Source: DATLGB01 sp964242305
GTDB lineage: Bacteria; Actinomycetota; Thermoleophilia; Solirubrobacterales; Solirubrobacteraceae
DNA: 64,000 nucleotides
NCBI GenBank assembly: GCA_964242305.1
Contig: CAXTBB010000022.1
Coordinates: 1 to 64,000 of the forward strand
Direction of reading: 5' to 3'
Shown: positions 34,013 to 41,993 of the stretch, piece by piece
How the letters are laid out: each line of letters begins with the position of its first letter
Position numbering within the stretch: position 1 is the stretch's first letter
Notes under the pieces: model-generated
What the model was told of the DNA's origin: nothing
Databases searched by the model: none
Seen by the model: only the letters and a program-made list of their open reading frames with translations
Position numbers and translations under genes: made by a program

Positions 34013-34886
34013 CCGGGGGTTGCGGCGGCAGGAAGCCGGTCGACGGCGTGTCCGTCGTGGGCAGGCCCGCCACGCCGACGTCCGACGGCGCCCCGTCCGA
34101 GCCGATGCCGCGGGCGAGCAGGGCCAGGTCGAAGCCCTCCTTGCGCACCCGCAGGTCGAAGTAGATGTAGGCCACCAGCGCGGACAGGAACGGCAGCGAC
34201 ACGGCCAGCGCGACGATGTTGACCACGGTCAGGATCGCCGCGTTGAGCAGCTCGCTGTCGGAGTTGACCAGCACGACCCCGCCGATCAGCCCGCCCAGCA
34301 TCGCCTGCAGCACGACGACGATCAGGTAGCCGACGATGAGCGCGCCGAACACGCGCCACCAGTGTCCCTCGATCAGCTGCCGCGAGCGCCGCATCGCCCC
34401 CGCCCCGCGGGCCTCCTCGAACAGCAGCGCCGGCGTGGCCAGGCAGAACAGGACGCCGAGCCAGACGGCGCCCACGAAGCACATGAGGACGCCGACCACC
34501 AGCGCGACCGCGTACAGGAGCGTCACCCACAGCAGCGGACCGAGGCGCGCGGCCGCGTAGCGCAGCGACGCGCCGGGCCGCGCGGGCGAGCCGACGACGT
34601 CGCCGCCGACCATCCGCAGGCACGCCGCCGCGGTCAGCGTCTGTGCCAGCAGGGACAGCAGCGCGGTCGCGCCGCGCCCGGCCAGCAGCGTGCCGACGTT
34701 GTCCTGGTCCAGGCTCGTCGAGGAGGCGAAGTCGAACGCCGTGTCGCTGCTCGACGCCGTGATCAGCGTGTTCAAGATCGACACCGGCACCACGATCACC
34801 AGCGTGCAGAGCACGAGCGGGCCGAAGTTGCGCCGCACGGCGCTGAACGCCGCGTCCAACAGCTCCCCGACACTCAGCGGCCTCAC
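34005..34886 (-). CDS. Multispanning membrane protein (glycerophosphodiester-phosphodiesterase membrane-domain-like)
   Basis: The 293-residue protein has about six membrane segments and starts MRPLSVGELLDAAFSAVRRNFGPLV, a pattern I associate with the membrane domain family often annotated as glycerophosphoryl diester phosphodiesterase membrane domain; no phosphodiesterase catalytic domain is present. The C-terminal tail is Pro-rich (TDTPSTGFLPPQPPGG). It starts 11 nt downstream of the ftsX stop and overlaps DUF4129 by 8 nt, so it bridges the ftsEX genes and the MoxR cluster. The function is not known. Confidence 0.7.
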   Translation of the reverse strand: MRPLSVGELLDAAFSAVRRNFGPLVLCTLVIVVPVSILNTLITASSSDTAFDFASSTSLDQDNVGTLLAGRGATALLSLLAQTLTAAACLRMVGGDVVGSPARPGASLRYAAARLGPLLWVTLLYAVALVVGVLMCFVGAVWLGVLFCLATPALLFEEARGAGAMRRSRQLIEGHWWRVFGALIVGYLIVVVLQAMLGGLIGGVVLVNSDSELLNAAILTVVNIVALAVSLPFLSALVAYIYFDLRVRKEGFDLALLARGIGSDGAPSDVGVAGLPTTDTPSTGFLPPQPPGG

Positions 34887-34896
34887 CGCGGCGAGA

Positions 34897-35793
34897 CTAC
34901 ACCCGCAGGAAGCGGCGCAGCGAGAGCCCGGAACCGAGGGCGGACACGCCCACGCTCGCGGTCAGCAGGACGACGATCAGCAGACCGAAGTTGAGGGTCT
35001 GCGGCGCCGAGAGCAGCGCCCAGTCGTTCTGCAGGGGATCGACCAGCGCGAGCTTGATCACGCCGAGGAGCCCGATGGCCATGAGCCCACCGATCGCGCC
35101 GACGAGGACGCCCTCGAGCACGAACGGCCAGCGGATGAACCAGTCGGTGGCGCCGACGAGCTTCATGACCTCGACCTCGCGGCGCCGCGCGTACAGCGAG
35201 AGCCGGATGGTGTTGCCGATCAGCAGCATCGACGCGATCGCCAGCAGCGACGCCAGGCCGGCCATCGCGTACTTGACGACGCGCGTGGCGGTGAGGATCT
35301 TGTTGGTGTCGTCCTCGCGGTTGCGGACCTCGTCGATGGCCTTGTCGACGGGGACGCGCGCGCCGCCCGACGGGGCCAGCGGCGACAGCGCGTTGCGCAC
35401 CGCCGTCACGTTGTCCGGCTTGTCCGGGGTGATGCGGAAGGTGTCGGGCAGCGGGTTCGTCCCCAGCAGCTTGTAGGCCTCGGGGTTGCGCTTCTTCTGC
35501 TCCGCGTAGGCCTGCTGCTTGGACACGAACGCCACCTTGGCGACGTGCGGCGTCCCCTCCAGCAGGGTGCGGACGCGGCTGATGTCCGCTGGTTTGGCGT
35601 CCGTGTTGAGATAGACGTCGGCGATCACGCGGCCGCGCACCTCGTTGGCGGCGCCGGTGGTGGCCTGGACCATCGGGATGAAGACGCCGAGCACGAGCAC
35701 CGTCACCAGCACGGTGGCCATGGCGGCGAACGACGGGACGGCGTTTCGGCGCATCGACCGCAGCGCCTCGCGCAGGAAGAAGCCGAGCCTCAT
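34897..35793 (-). CDS. ftsX: Cell-division ABC transporter membrane subunit FtsX
   Basis: The 298-residue protein has the FtsX/MacB-type layout: an N-terminal cytosolic start (RLGFFLREALRSMRRN), the first membrane segment, an extracellular domain of about 130 residues and three further membrane segments (LASLLAIASMLLIGNTIRL, then LEGVLVGAIGGLMAIGLLGV and the last near the C terminus). With FtsE it couples ATP hydrolysis to activation of peptidoglycan hydrolases during division. Its ATG at 35793 overlaps the ftsE stop by 4 nt. The extracellular loop is long enough to bind hydrolase partners. Confidence 0.93.
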   Translation of the reverse strand: MRLGFFLREALRSMRRNAVPSFAAMATVLVTVLVLGVFIPMVQATTGAANEVRGRVIADVYLNTDAKPADISRVRTLLEGTPHVAKVAFVSKQQAYAEQKKRNPEAYKLLGTNPLPDTFRITPDKPDNVTAVRNALSPLAPSGGARVPVDKAIDEVRNREDDTNKILTATRVVKYAMAGLASLLAIASMLLIGNTIRLSLYARRREVEVMKLVGATDWFIRWPFVLEGVLVGAIGGLMAIGLLGVIKLALVDPLQNDWALLSAPQTLNFGLLIVVLLTASVGVSALGSGLSLRRFLRV

Positions 35794-36590
35794 CGCGGCA
35801 GGTCCAGCTCGGTCGTGTAGCCCGAGTTGCGCTCGTCGCGGATGACCTTGCCCTTGGAGAGCTCGATCACGCGGCGGCGCATGCGGTCGACCATGGAGTG
35901 GTCGTGGGTGACGACGACCACCGTCGTGCCGGTGCGGTTGATCCGGTAGAGCAGCTGCATGATCCCGACGGACGTCTCGGGGTCGAGGTTGCCGGTCGGC
36001 TCGTCGGCCAGCAGCAGCGGCGGGTGGTTGACGAACGCGCGCGCCACGGAGACGCGCTGCTGCTCGCCACCCGACAGCTGGTCGGGGTAGGAGTGCAGCT
36101 TCAGCGACAGCCCGGTCAGGCGCAGGATGTCGGGCACCTTGTCGCGCACGTCGCGGCGCGAGCCGCCCGTCACCTGCAGCGCGTAGGCGACGTTGTCGGC
36201 CACGGTGCGGTTGGGGAGCAGCTTGAAGTCCTGGTGCACCATCCCGATGTTGCGCCGGTAGTAGGGGACGCGGCTGCGGGGGATCTGGGAGAGGTCGTGG
36301 CCGGCCACGCTGATGTGGCCCGTCGTCAGCTCGACCTCCTTGATGAGCAGCCGCATCAGCGTCGACTTGCCCGACCCGGAGGCGCCCACGATGAAGACGA
36401 ACTCGCCGGGATGGATGGCGAACGTGGCGCCGTTGAGGCCGAGGTCGCCGCTCGGGTAGCGCTTGACGACGTCCTCGAAGTCGATGATCGCCCCGGTCGC
36501 CTCGCGGCGCGGCGACGTGCGGGCGGGACGCGGGCTGACTGGCTCGGTGCGCGGACGGCGCGTGCGGAGGTGTCGCTCGGTGGCGGCCAT
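35790..36590 (-). CDS. ftsE: Cell-division ABC transporter ATPase FtsE
   Basis: The 266-residue protein contains Walker A (VGASGSGKSTLM), the Q-loop region (NIGMVHQDFKLLPNRTVADN), the ABC signature (QLSGGEQQRVSVARAF) and Walker B (LLLADEPTGNLDP). It drives FtsX. The first 35 residues are an Arg/Pro-rich extension (MAATERHLRTRRPRTEPVSP) not present in E. coli FtsE. The start ATG at 36590 is 69 nt from the divergent metallophosphoesterase start; a shorter start inside the extension cannot be excluded. The conserved actinobacterial order is prfB-ftsE-ftsX, which here is separated by other genes. Confidence 0.93.
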   Translation of the reverse strand: MAATERHLRTRRPRTEPVSPRPARTSPRREATGAIIDFEDVVKRYPSGDLGLNGATFAIHPGEFVFIVGASGSGKSTLMRLLIKEVELTTGHISVAGHDLSQIPRSRVPYYRRNIGMVHQDFKLLPNRTVADNVAYALQVTGGSRRDVRDKVPDILRLTGLSLKLHSYPDQLSGGEQQRVSVARAFVNHPPLLLADEPTGNLDPETSVGIMQLLYRINRTGTTVVVVTHDHSMVDRMRRRVIELSKGKVIRDERNSGYTTELDLPR

Positions 36591-36659
36591 TGCGACCGAA
36601 GGTACGACGACACCCCCGCCCGGCCTGCGATTTTCCGTGCGTGCAATACGGTTTGCAGA

Positions 36660-38681
36660 GTGAGGGGAGTGGCGCTGTCGCTCGGGATGCTGCTGGCTGC
36701 GGCGACGACCGCGCACGCGACGACCACACTCGACCGCCGCATCGTGCCCGGCCCGACCGGTCCCGGCGGCTACACGCCGCTCGTCGACGGCCCTGGCGAA
36801 CCCACCCAGACCGACCAGAGCCTCGCGAAGGCCTCCCCGGACCGGGCCGGGCGCCGCCGCTCTCTCCTCTCCTTCGCCCAGCTGTCGGACTTCCAGCTCG
36901 CCGACGAGGAGTCGCCGCTGCGCGTGGAGGTCTTCGACCAGGTCAACAGCGCGTTCAGCGCCGCCTGGCGCCCGCAGGAGGCGCTCATGCCCTACATGGT
37001 CGATGCCGCCGTCCGTCAGGTCAACGCCAACCAGCGCTCCCCCATCCCCGCCGCCGGCGGCCGCCACGCCAAGCTCGCCTTCACGCTGCTCACGGGGGAC
37101 AACGCCGACAACCAGGAGGGGAACGAGGCGAGCTGGGTCAACCGCCTGCTGGAGGGCGGGAGGCTCGATCCCAACTCGGGCGTCATCACCGACCAGTCGA
37201 TGCGGGGATCGGGCTGCCAGGGCGCCGACCGCGCCGCGCTCGCGAGGGAGGCGCCGAAGTACACGGGCGTGCAGGACTACGACGACTACGTCGAGTCCGG
37301 CACCTTCTACGACCCCGATCAGCCGACCGCGCAGTGGGCGGGCTTCCCGCGCTACCCGGGCCTGATGGACCGCGCCCAGCAGCCGTTCACCGCGACGGGC
37401 CTGAAGGTCCCCTCCTACATCGCGCTGGGCAACCACGACGGGCTCGTTCAGGGCAACGAGGCCGCGACCAAGGCGCTGTCGGACCGGGCCACGGGCTGCG
37501 TGAAGGCGATCTCGACGGCCTTCAGCGCCGACCTCGCCGGGCTGACCGACTCGGTCCTCACCACCGACCCGACCAAGACGGTCATCGTCCCGCCCGACCC
37601 CGACCGTGCGCCGGTCACCAAGCCCGAGTACCGCGCGCGCTTCGCCAACCGGCACGGCTTCCAGTTCATCGACGCCGCCGAGGCGACGGCGTCCCGCGGC
37701 GCCGCCAGCTACTACACCTTCTCGCCGCGCAAGGGCATCCGCTTCGTCGCGCTGGACACGATCGCCAACGCCGGCGTCATCGGCCCGGGCAGCGAGGGCA
37801 ACATCGACGACCCGCAGTTCCAGTGGTTGAAGAAGGAGCTCGACAAGGCGGAGAGGGCGAACGAGCTCGTCTTCCTGTTCTCCCACCACGGCCCGCAGAG
37901 CCTGAGCACGAACATCGGCGACGAGGTCGCGGGCGCGTGTGATGACCCCGACCACCCGAGCAACGCCGGCTGCGACCTCGATCCGCGCAGCTCGACGCCG
38001 CTGCACCTGCAGGACGACCTCGTCAACCTCGTGCTCGCCCACCCGCACGTCGTCGCCTGGGTCGCCGGGCACTCGCACATCAACGACGTGCAGCTCTACA
38101 AGCAGGGCGCCAAGGGCTTCTACGTCGTGCGCACCTCCGCCGAGGCCGACTACCCGCATCAGGACCGCCTGCTCGAGCTGATGGACAACCGCGACGGGAC
38201 GCTGTCGCTGTTCGGCACGCTGCTCGACAACGCGGCGCCCGCCGCCGCGCCCGCGTCCGGCTCGGCCGCCTCCCAGTTCACGCCCGACCAGCTTGCCTCC
38301 GTCGCCCGCACGCTCGGCTACAACGACCCGCAGGTCAACCGCGCAGCCGTCGGCGAGCCGTCCGATCAGAACGTCGAGCTCGTCATCCCCGACCCGCGTG
38401 GCACGAAAGGGACTGTCCCCTCAGCGTCATTGCGCGTGAGCCTGCGGCCGCGGCGCGTGGTCGCCGGACGGCGCACCACCTTGCGCATCCGGGTCCGGCT
38501 CGCCGGTGAGGCGGTCCGGGGCGCGCGGGTGCGCCTCGCGAGCAAGGTGACGCGCACGAACCGGCGCGGGCGCGCGCGCTTGCGCGTCACGCTGCGCAGG
38601 CCCGGCCGCCGGGCGGTCAAGGTGCGCATCGGCAACGGGCGCGCGGTGGCCCGCTTCCGGGTCGTACATTCGGTGCGGTGA
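36660..38681 (+). CDS. Secreted calcineurin-like metallophosphoesterase
   Basis: The 673-residue protein has a signal peptide (VALSLGMLLAAATTAHA) and a metallophosphoesterase core with the five motifs: AQLSDFQLAD (first motif, with Gln in place of His), LLTGDNADNQEGNE, ALGNHDG, FLFSHHG and AGHSHINDV. It ends with a domain rich in Arg and beta strands (ARLRVTLRRPGRRAVKVRI). A copy of the GGGACTG-type repeat core lies in frame at the start of that tail (RGTKGTVPSAS). The substrate is unknown; similar proteins are extracellular phosphodiesterases. The start is the GTG at 36660, and its stop overlaps the M16 GTG by 4 nt. Confidence 0.85.
   Translation: MRGVALSLGMLLAAATTAHATTTLDRRIVPGPTGPGGYTPLVDGPGEPTQTDQSLAKASPDRAGRRRSLLSFAQLSDFQLADEESPLRVEVFDQVNSAFSAAWRPQEALMPYMVDAAVRQVNANQRSPIPAAGGRHAKLAFTLLTGDNADNQEGNEASWVNRLLEGGRLDPNSGVITDQSMRGSGCQGADRAALAREAPKYTGVQDYDDYVESGTFYDPDQPTAQWAGFPRYPGLMDRAQQPFTATGLKVPSYIALGNHDGLVQGNEAATKALSDRATGCVKAISTAFSADLAGLTDSVLTTDPTKTVIVPPDPDRAPVTKPEYRARFANRHGFQFIDAAEATASRGAASYYTFSPRKGIRFVALDTIANAGVIGPGSEGNIDDPQFQWLKKELDKAERANELVFLFSHHGPQSLSTNIGDEVAGACDDPDHPSNAGCDLDPRSSTPLHLQDDLVNLVLAHPHVVAWVAGHSHINDVQLYKQGAKGFYVVRTSAEADYPHQDRLLELMDNRDGTLSLFGTLLDNAAPAAAPASGSAASQFTPDQLASVARTLGYNDPQVNRAAVGEPSDQNVELVIPDPRGTKGTVPSASLRVSLRPRRVVAGRRTTLRIRVRLAGEAVRGARVRLASKVTRTNRRGRARLRVTLRRPGRRAVKVRIGNGRAVARFRVVHSVR
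38401..38421 (+). repeat. Third partial copy of the palindromic repeat core
   Basis: The sequence GGGACTGTCCCCT (38409-38421) is identical to the core of the fabD-fabH repeats. It is preceded by GCACGAAA, which is not in those copies, and lies in frame within the metallophosphoesterase tail, adding roughly the peptide GTKGTVPSAS. Confidence 0.7.
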
Positions 38682-39904
38682 ACGACCTCGAGATCCACCG
38701 CCTCGCGCTCCCGGGCACGCGCGCGACCACCGTCCTCGTCGCCTTCGAGGCCGGCGCCCGGACGGAGCGCCCGGAGGAGAACGGCATGGCCCACTTCCTC
38801 GAGCACCTGGTCTTCAAGGGCGGCGAGTCCTACGACGACTACCGCAAGGTCAACGAGACGGCGGAGCGCATCGGGGCGGTCCTCAACGCGTACACGTCGC
38901 ACGACATCGTCGCCTTCCACATCACCTGCCGGGCCGAGGTGGTCGGCGAGGCGATCGACCTGCTGACGGACTTCGTCGGCCGGCCGAAGATCGACGCGGA
39001 GGAGCTCGACCGCGAGCGCGGCGTCGTCATCCAGGAGATCGCCCGCGCGCAGGACACGCCGTCCGTCGTCGCCGAGCACCTGATCGACCGCGCCGCCTTC
39101 GGCGACCATCCGCTCGGGCGCCCCGTGCTGGGGCCGGAGGAGCACCTGCGCACGTTCACGCGCGAGGCGATCGTCGCCTTCCGCGAGCGTCAGTGGGCGG
39201 GGTCGCGCGGCGGTGCGTTCCTGGCCGGCAACCTCGACCACCTGCCTGCTGACGACGTGCTCGCCGACGCGTTCGGGCGCTTCCCCGACATCAGCGCCAA
39301 CGGCGGCTTCGAGCCGGCCACGCCGCTGGCGCCGGTCACGCTCGTCGAGGAGCGCGACTCCAACCAGTCGCACCTGCGCATGAGCTACCGGCCGTCCGTC
39401 GACGTGACCTCGCTGGCCGACCGCGCGGCGCTGTCGGTCTACTCGACGCTGCTGGGTGGCTCGATGGGCTCGCGCCTGTTCGACGAGATCCGCGAGCAGC
39501 GCGGGCTCGCCTACTCCGTCTACGCCATCGCGCACGCGTACGCGGACACGGGGATCCTGCAGCTCTCGGCGGGCCTCGAGTCGGGCAAGTGCGTGGAGGC
39601 GTACACGCGCATGCGCGAGATCGTCAACGAGCTGCGGGCGGACGGCCCGACGGAGGACGAGGTCGAGCGCGCGCGCTCCTACGCCGCCGGCCGGATGGTG
39701 CTCGCGTTCGAGAACACCAACGCCGTCGCCCGCCACGCCGCCTCCCAGAAGGTCCTGTTCGGCCGTGACCTGGACCCCGACGCCTCCATCGCCGCGCTGG
39801 ACGCGGTCACCCTGGAGGACGTCCGCCGGATCGCGACCGGCGTCTCGGAGGAGCTGTCCGTCGCCTGCGTCGGTCCGCACTCCGTGGCAGAGTTCACCGT
39901 GTGA
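38678..39904 (+). CDS. M16-family zinc metallopeptidase
   Basis: The 408-residue protein has the inverted zinc motif H39-x2-E42-H43 (HFLEHLVFKG) and the third ligand Glu120 in GVVIQEIARAQD, as in the mitochondrial-processing-peptidase/pitrilysin M16 group. The C-terminal half has the second, inactive domain (LFDEIREQRGLAYSVYAIAH). It probably degrades small peptides or processes protein N termini. There is no signal peptide, so it is probably cytosolic. The GTG start overlaps the phosphoesterase stop by 4 nt, and the downstream gene overlaps by 4 nt. Confidence 0.9.
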   Translation: MNDLEIHRLALPGTRATTVLVAFEAGARTERPEENGMAHFLEHLVFKGGESYDDYRKVNETAERIGAVLNAYTSHDIVAFHITCRAEVVGEAIDLLTDFVGRPKIDAEELDRERGVVIQEIARAQDTPSVVAEHLIDRAAFGDHPLGRPVLGPEEHLRTFTREAIVAFRERQWAGSRGGAFLAGNLDHLPADDVLADAFGRFPDISANGGFEPATPLAPVTLVEERDSNQSHLRMSYRPSVDVTSLADRAALSVYSTLLGGSMGSRLFDEIREQRGLAYSVYAIAHAYADTGILQLSAGLESGKCVEAYTRMREIVNELRADGPTEDEVERARSYAAGRMVLAFENTNAVARHAASQKVLFGRDLDPDASIAALDAVTLEDVRRIATGVSEELSVACVGPHSVAEFTV

Positions 39905-40257
39905 GCGCAACCGCCACGACTGAGCTGGATCGCACGGAGCTCGACGCCTACGTCCAACGGCTCGCCGAGCGCTTCCCCCTTCACCGCGCCTTCCTCGGCG
40001 GCGCCCGTGTGGCCGACGCCCGCGGCGCCGCCGTCCAGCGCGAGCGCGGGCCCGAGTACGTCCTCGTCCTGGTCAGCACGCACTTCGACGGCGTGCCGTG
40101 GCTCGAGCGCGTCTACCAGGCCACCTCGCTGTGGGACGGCTACACGATGGGCGGCCGGGCCGAGGTCCACTGCTACACCCCGGCGGAGTACGCGCGCAAG
40201 GTCCGCGCGCTGCCGGTGGTCCGGCAGACCGCCCGGTACGGGCTGACGCTGGTCTGA
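39901..40257 (+). CDS. Small protein resembling a degenerate nucleotidyltransferase (MNT-like)
   Basis: The 118-residue protein resembles the minimal nucleotidyltransferase fold: GGARVADARG sits where the GSxARG motif is expected, PEYVLVLVSTHFDGVPWLER where the acidic DIDLLVV strand is expected, and CYTPAEYARKVRALPVVRQT resembles the usual C-terminal helix. The catalytic Ser and both Asp are missing (GG instead of GS, EYVLV instead of DxD), so it is probably inactive or a binding protein. This is a family guess; a homology search is needed. It overlaps the M16 gene by 4 nt. Confidence 0.5.
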   Translation: MSATATTELDRTELDAYVQRLAERFPLHRAFLGGARVADARGAAVQRERGPEYVLVLVSTHFDGVPWLERVYQATSLWDGYTMGGRAEVHCYTPAEYARKVRALPVVRQTARYGLTLV

Positions 40258-40309
40258 ACGTCCAGTCTCCGGGTGTTCGCGCCAGCGATCCGGCATCCTG
40301 ACCGATGCA

Positions 40310-41011
40310 GTGATCGTGCCCATCCCCCGCCTCCTCCTCGCGCTGCTCGCCGCGCTCCTGCTGCTCAGTCCCGCGGGGGCCGAGGCAAAGTCCCACGCCG
40401 GCAAGCCGCACGCCGCCAAGAAGCACCGAAAGCACGCGGCCAAGAAGCGCCCGCACGCGGCGAAGAAGCACCGGCTGCGACCCACGGGCGACCGCGACCA
40501 CGACGGGCTGACCAACGCCTTCGAACGCCGCGCCAAGACCAACCCCCGCAAGACGGACACCGACCGCGACGGGCTTCCCGACGCCCTCGAGGACGGCGAC
40601 GCCGACGGCCTGAACAACCGGGGCGAGCAGATGACGGGCATGGACCCCCGCAACCCCGACACCGATGACGACGGCATCCTCGACGGCGATGAGAACGCGG
40701 GCGTCGTGACCTCGGTCGCCGACGGCCTCGTCACCATCGCGCTGGCCAAGGGCGGCACGCTTGTCGCGGGCCTCGACGCCACCACGGACGTGCTCTGCTC
40801 CGGCGCGGCGGGCGACGACGGCGACGACGACAGCGCGTCCGACGACGACCCCGGAGACGACGGGGACGACGACGGCGGCGACGATGACGACGACACGCGC
40901 AGCGTCCTCCTGGCCGGCGGGTGCGCCCCGGCGGTGGGCGACGTCGTCTATGAGGCCGACGTCGACCCCGACGGCGGGCCGCTGCTGACGCTGGACCTGC
41001 TCGGCGCCTGA
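40310..41011 (+). CDS. Secreted calcium-binding thrombospondin-type-3-like repeat protein
   Basis: The 233-residue protein has a signal peptide (PIPRLLLALLAALLLLSPAGAEA), a Lys/His-rich stretch (KSHAGKPHAAKKHRKHAAKK), then several DxDxDG repeats (DHDGLTNAFE, DTDRDGLPDALE, DTDDDGILDGDE) that match thrombospondin type 3 calcium-binding repeats, and a strongly acidic Asp run (DDGDDDSASDDDPGDDGDDD). It ends with a beta-rich segment. It should be extracellular and bind divalent cations. Start: GTG at 40310; a GTG two codons later is possible. The function is otherwise unknown. Confidence 0.75.
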   Translation: MIVPIPRLLLALLAALLLLSPAGAEAKSHAGKPHAAKKHRKHAAKKRPHAAKKHRLRPTGDRDHDGLTNAFERRAKTNPRKTDTDRDGLPDALEDGDADGLNNRGEQMTGMDPRNPDTDDDGILDGDENAGVVTSVADGLVTIALAKGGTLVAGLDATTDVLCSGAAGDDGDDDSASDDDPGDDGDDDGGDDDDDTRSVLLAGGCAPAVGDVVYEADVDPDGGPLLTLDLLGA

Positions 41012-41015
41012 CGCG

Positions 41016-41993
41016 CTAGAGGCGGACCATCCGCTCGATGGGCAGCCGGGCGCGCTCCGCGAGTGCGTCCGGCACCTTCACGACCGGGGAGAGGTCCCGC
41101 AGGGTGTCGCGCAGCTTGGGCAGCGTGATCATCTTCATGTACTGGCAGACGGCCGCGCGGTTGGCGGGCAGGAAGGTGACGTCGGGGGCCGCCTCGCGCA
41201 GCGGGTGCAGCATCCCGGTCTCCGTGGCCACGATCGCGGTCGAGCCCGGCGTCGCGCCCCGCGCGTAGTCGAGCATCCCGCCCGTGGAGAGCATGAACAC
41301 GCCGTCGGGGTCGACGTCGCCGGCTGCGACGTACTCCATCACCGAGGTCGAGCAGCCGCACTCGGGGTGGATGAGGAAGTCGGCCCCGGGGTGCTCGTCG
41401 CGCATCGCGCCGATGTCGCTCGGGCGGATGCCGGCGTGGACGTGGCACTCGCCGTCCCAGACGTGCATCGGACGGCCGGTCTGCTTCTCCACGAACGCGC
41501 CCAGGAACATGTCCGGCCCGAACAGGATCTCCGTGTCCGGCCCGTGCTCGCGGTAGATGTGCTCGACCACGCGGACGGCGTTGCCCGACGTGCAGCAGTA
41601 GTCGGTCTCCGCCTTGACCTCGGCGGACGTGTTGACGTACATGACCACCACCGCGCCGGGGAACTTGGCCTTCCAGGCGCGCAGCTGGTCGGCGGTGATC
41701 GAGTCGGCCAGCGAGCAGCCGGCGCCCAGGTCGGGCAGCAGGACCGTCTTCTCGGGGGACAGGATGGACGCCGTCTCGGCCATGAAGTGCACGCCGCAGA
41801 AGGCGATCACGTCCTGCGAGGCGGCCGCGGCCTGCTGCGAGAGGCCCAGCGAGTCCCCCACATAGTCGGCCACGGACTGGATCTCGGGCAGCTCGTAGTT
41901 GTGGGCGAGGATGACCGCGCCGCGCTCGCGGGCGAGCGCGCGGACCTCGTCCTGCAGGGCGATGGTGTTCTCGATCTCAAGGACGGGATTCAT
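41016..41993 (-). CDS. nadA: Quinolinate synthase
   Basis: The 325-residue protein has the NadA signatures: AVILAHNYELPEIQ, VIAFCGVHFMAETASILSP, EIKAE-like substrate segment VKAETDYCCTSGNAV and HPECGCSTS. The conserved cysteines coordinate the 4Fe-4S cluster. It condenses iminoaspartate with dihydroxyacetone phosphate to quinolinate, feeding NadC. Its ATG overlaps the nadC stop by 4 nt. A nadB gene (aspartate oxidase) is not in the window; an aspartate dehydrogenase or a distant nadB would be needed. Confidence 0.95.
   Translation of the reverse strand: MNPVLEIENTIALQDEVRALARERGAVILAHNYELPEIQSVADYVGDSLGLSQQAAAASQDVIAFCGVHFMAETASILSPEKTVLLPDLGAGCSLADSITADQLRAWKAKFPGAVVVMYVNTSAEVKAETDYCCTSGNAVRVVEHIYREHGPDTEILFGPDMFLGAFVEKQTGRPMHVWDGECHVHAGIRPSDIGAMRDEHPGADFLIHPECGCSTSVMEYVAAGDVDPDGVFMLSTGGMLDYARGATPGSTAIVATETGMLHPLREAAPDVTFLPANRAAVCQYMKMITLPKLRDTLRDLSPVVKVPDALAERARLPIERMVRL

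Noticed and set aside
36590..36660. A tRNA or small RNA in the short ftsE-phosphoesterase gap
   Set aside because: No tRNA fold or paired arms; the 69 nt are only enough for two promoters.
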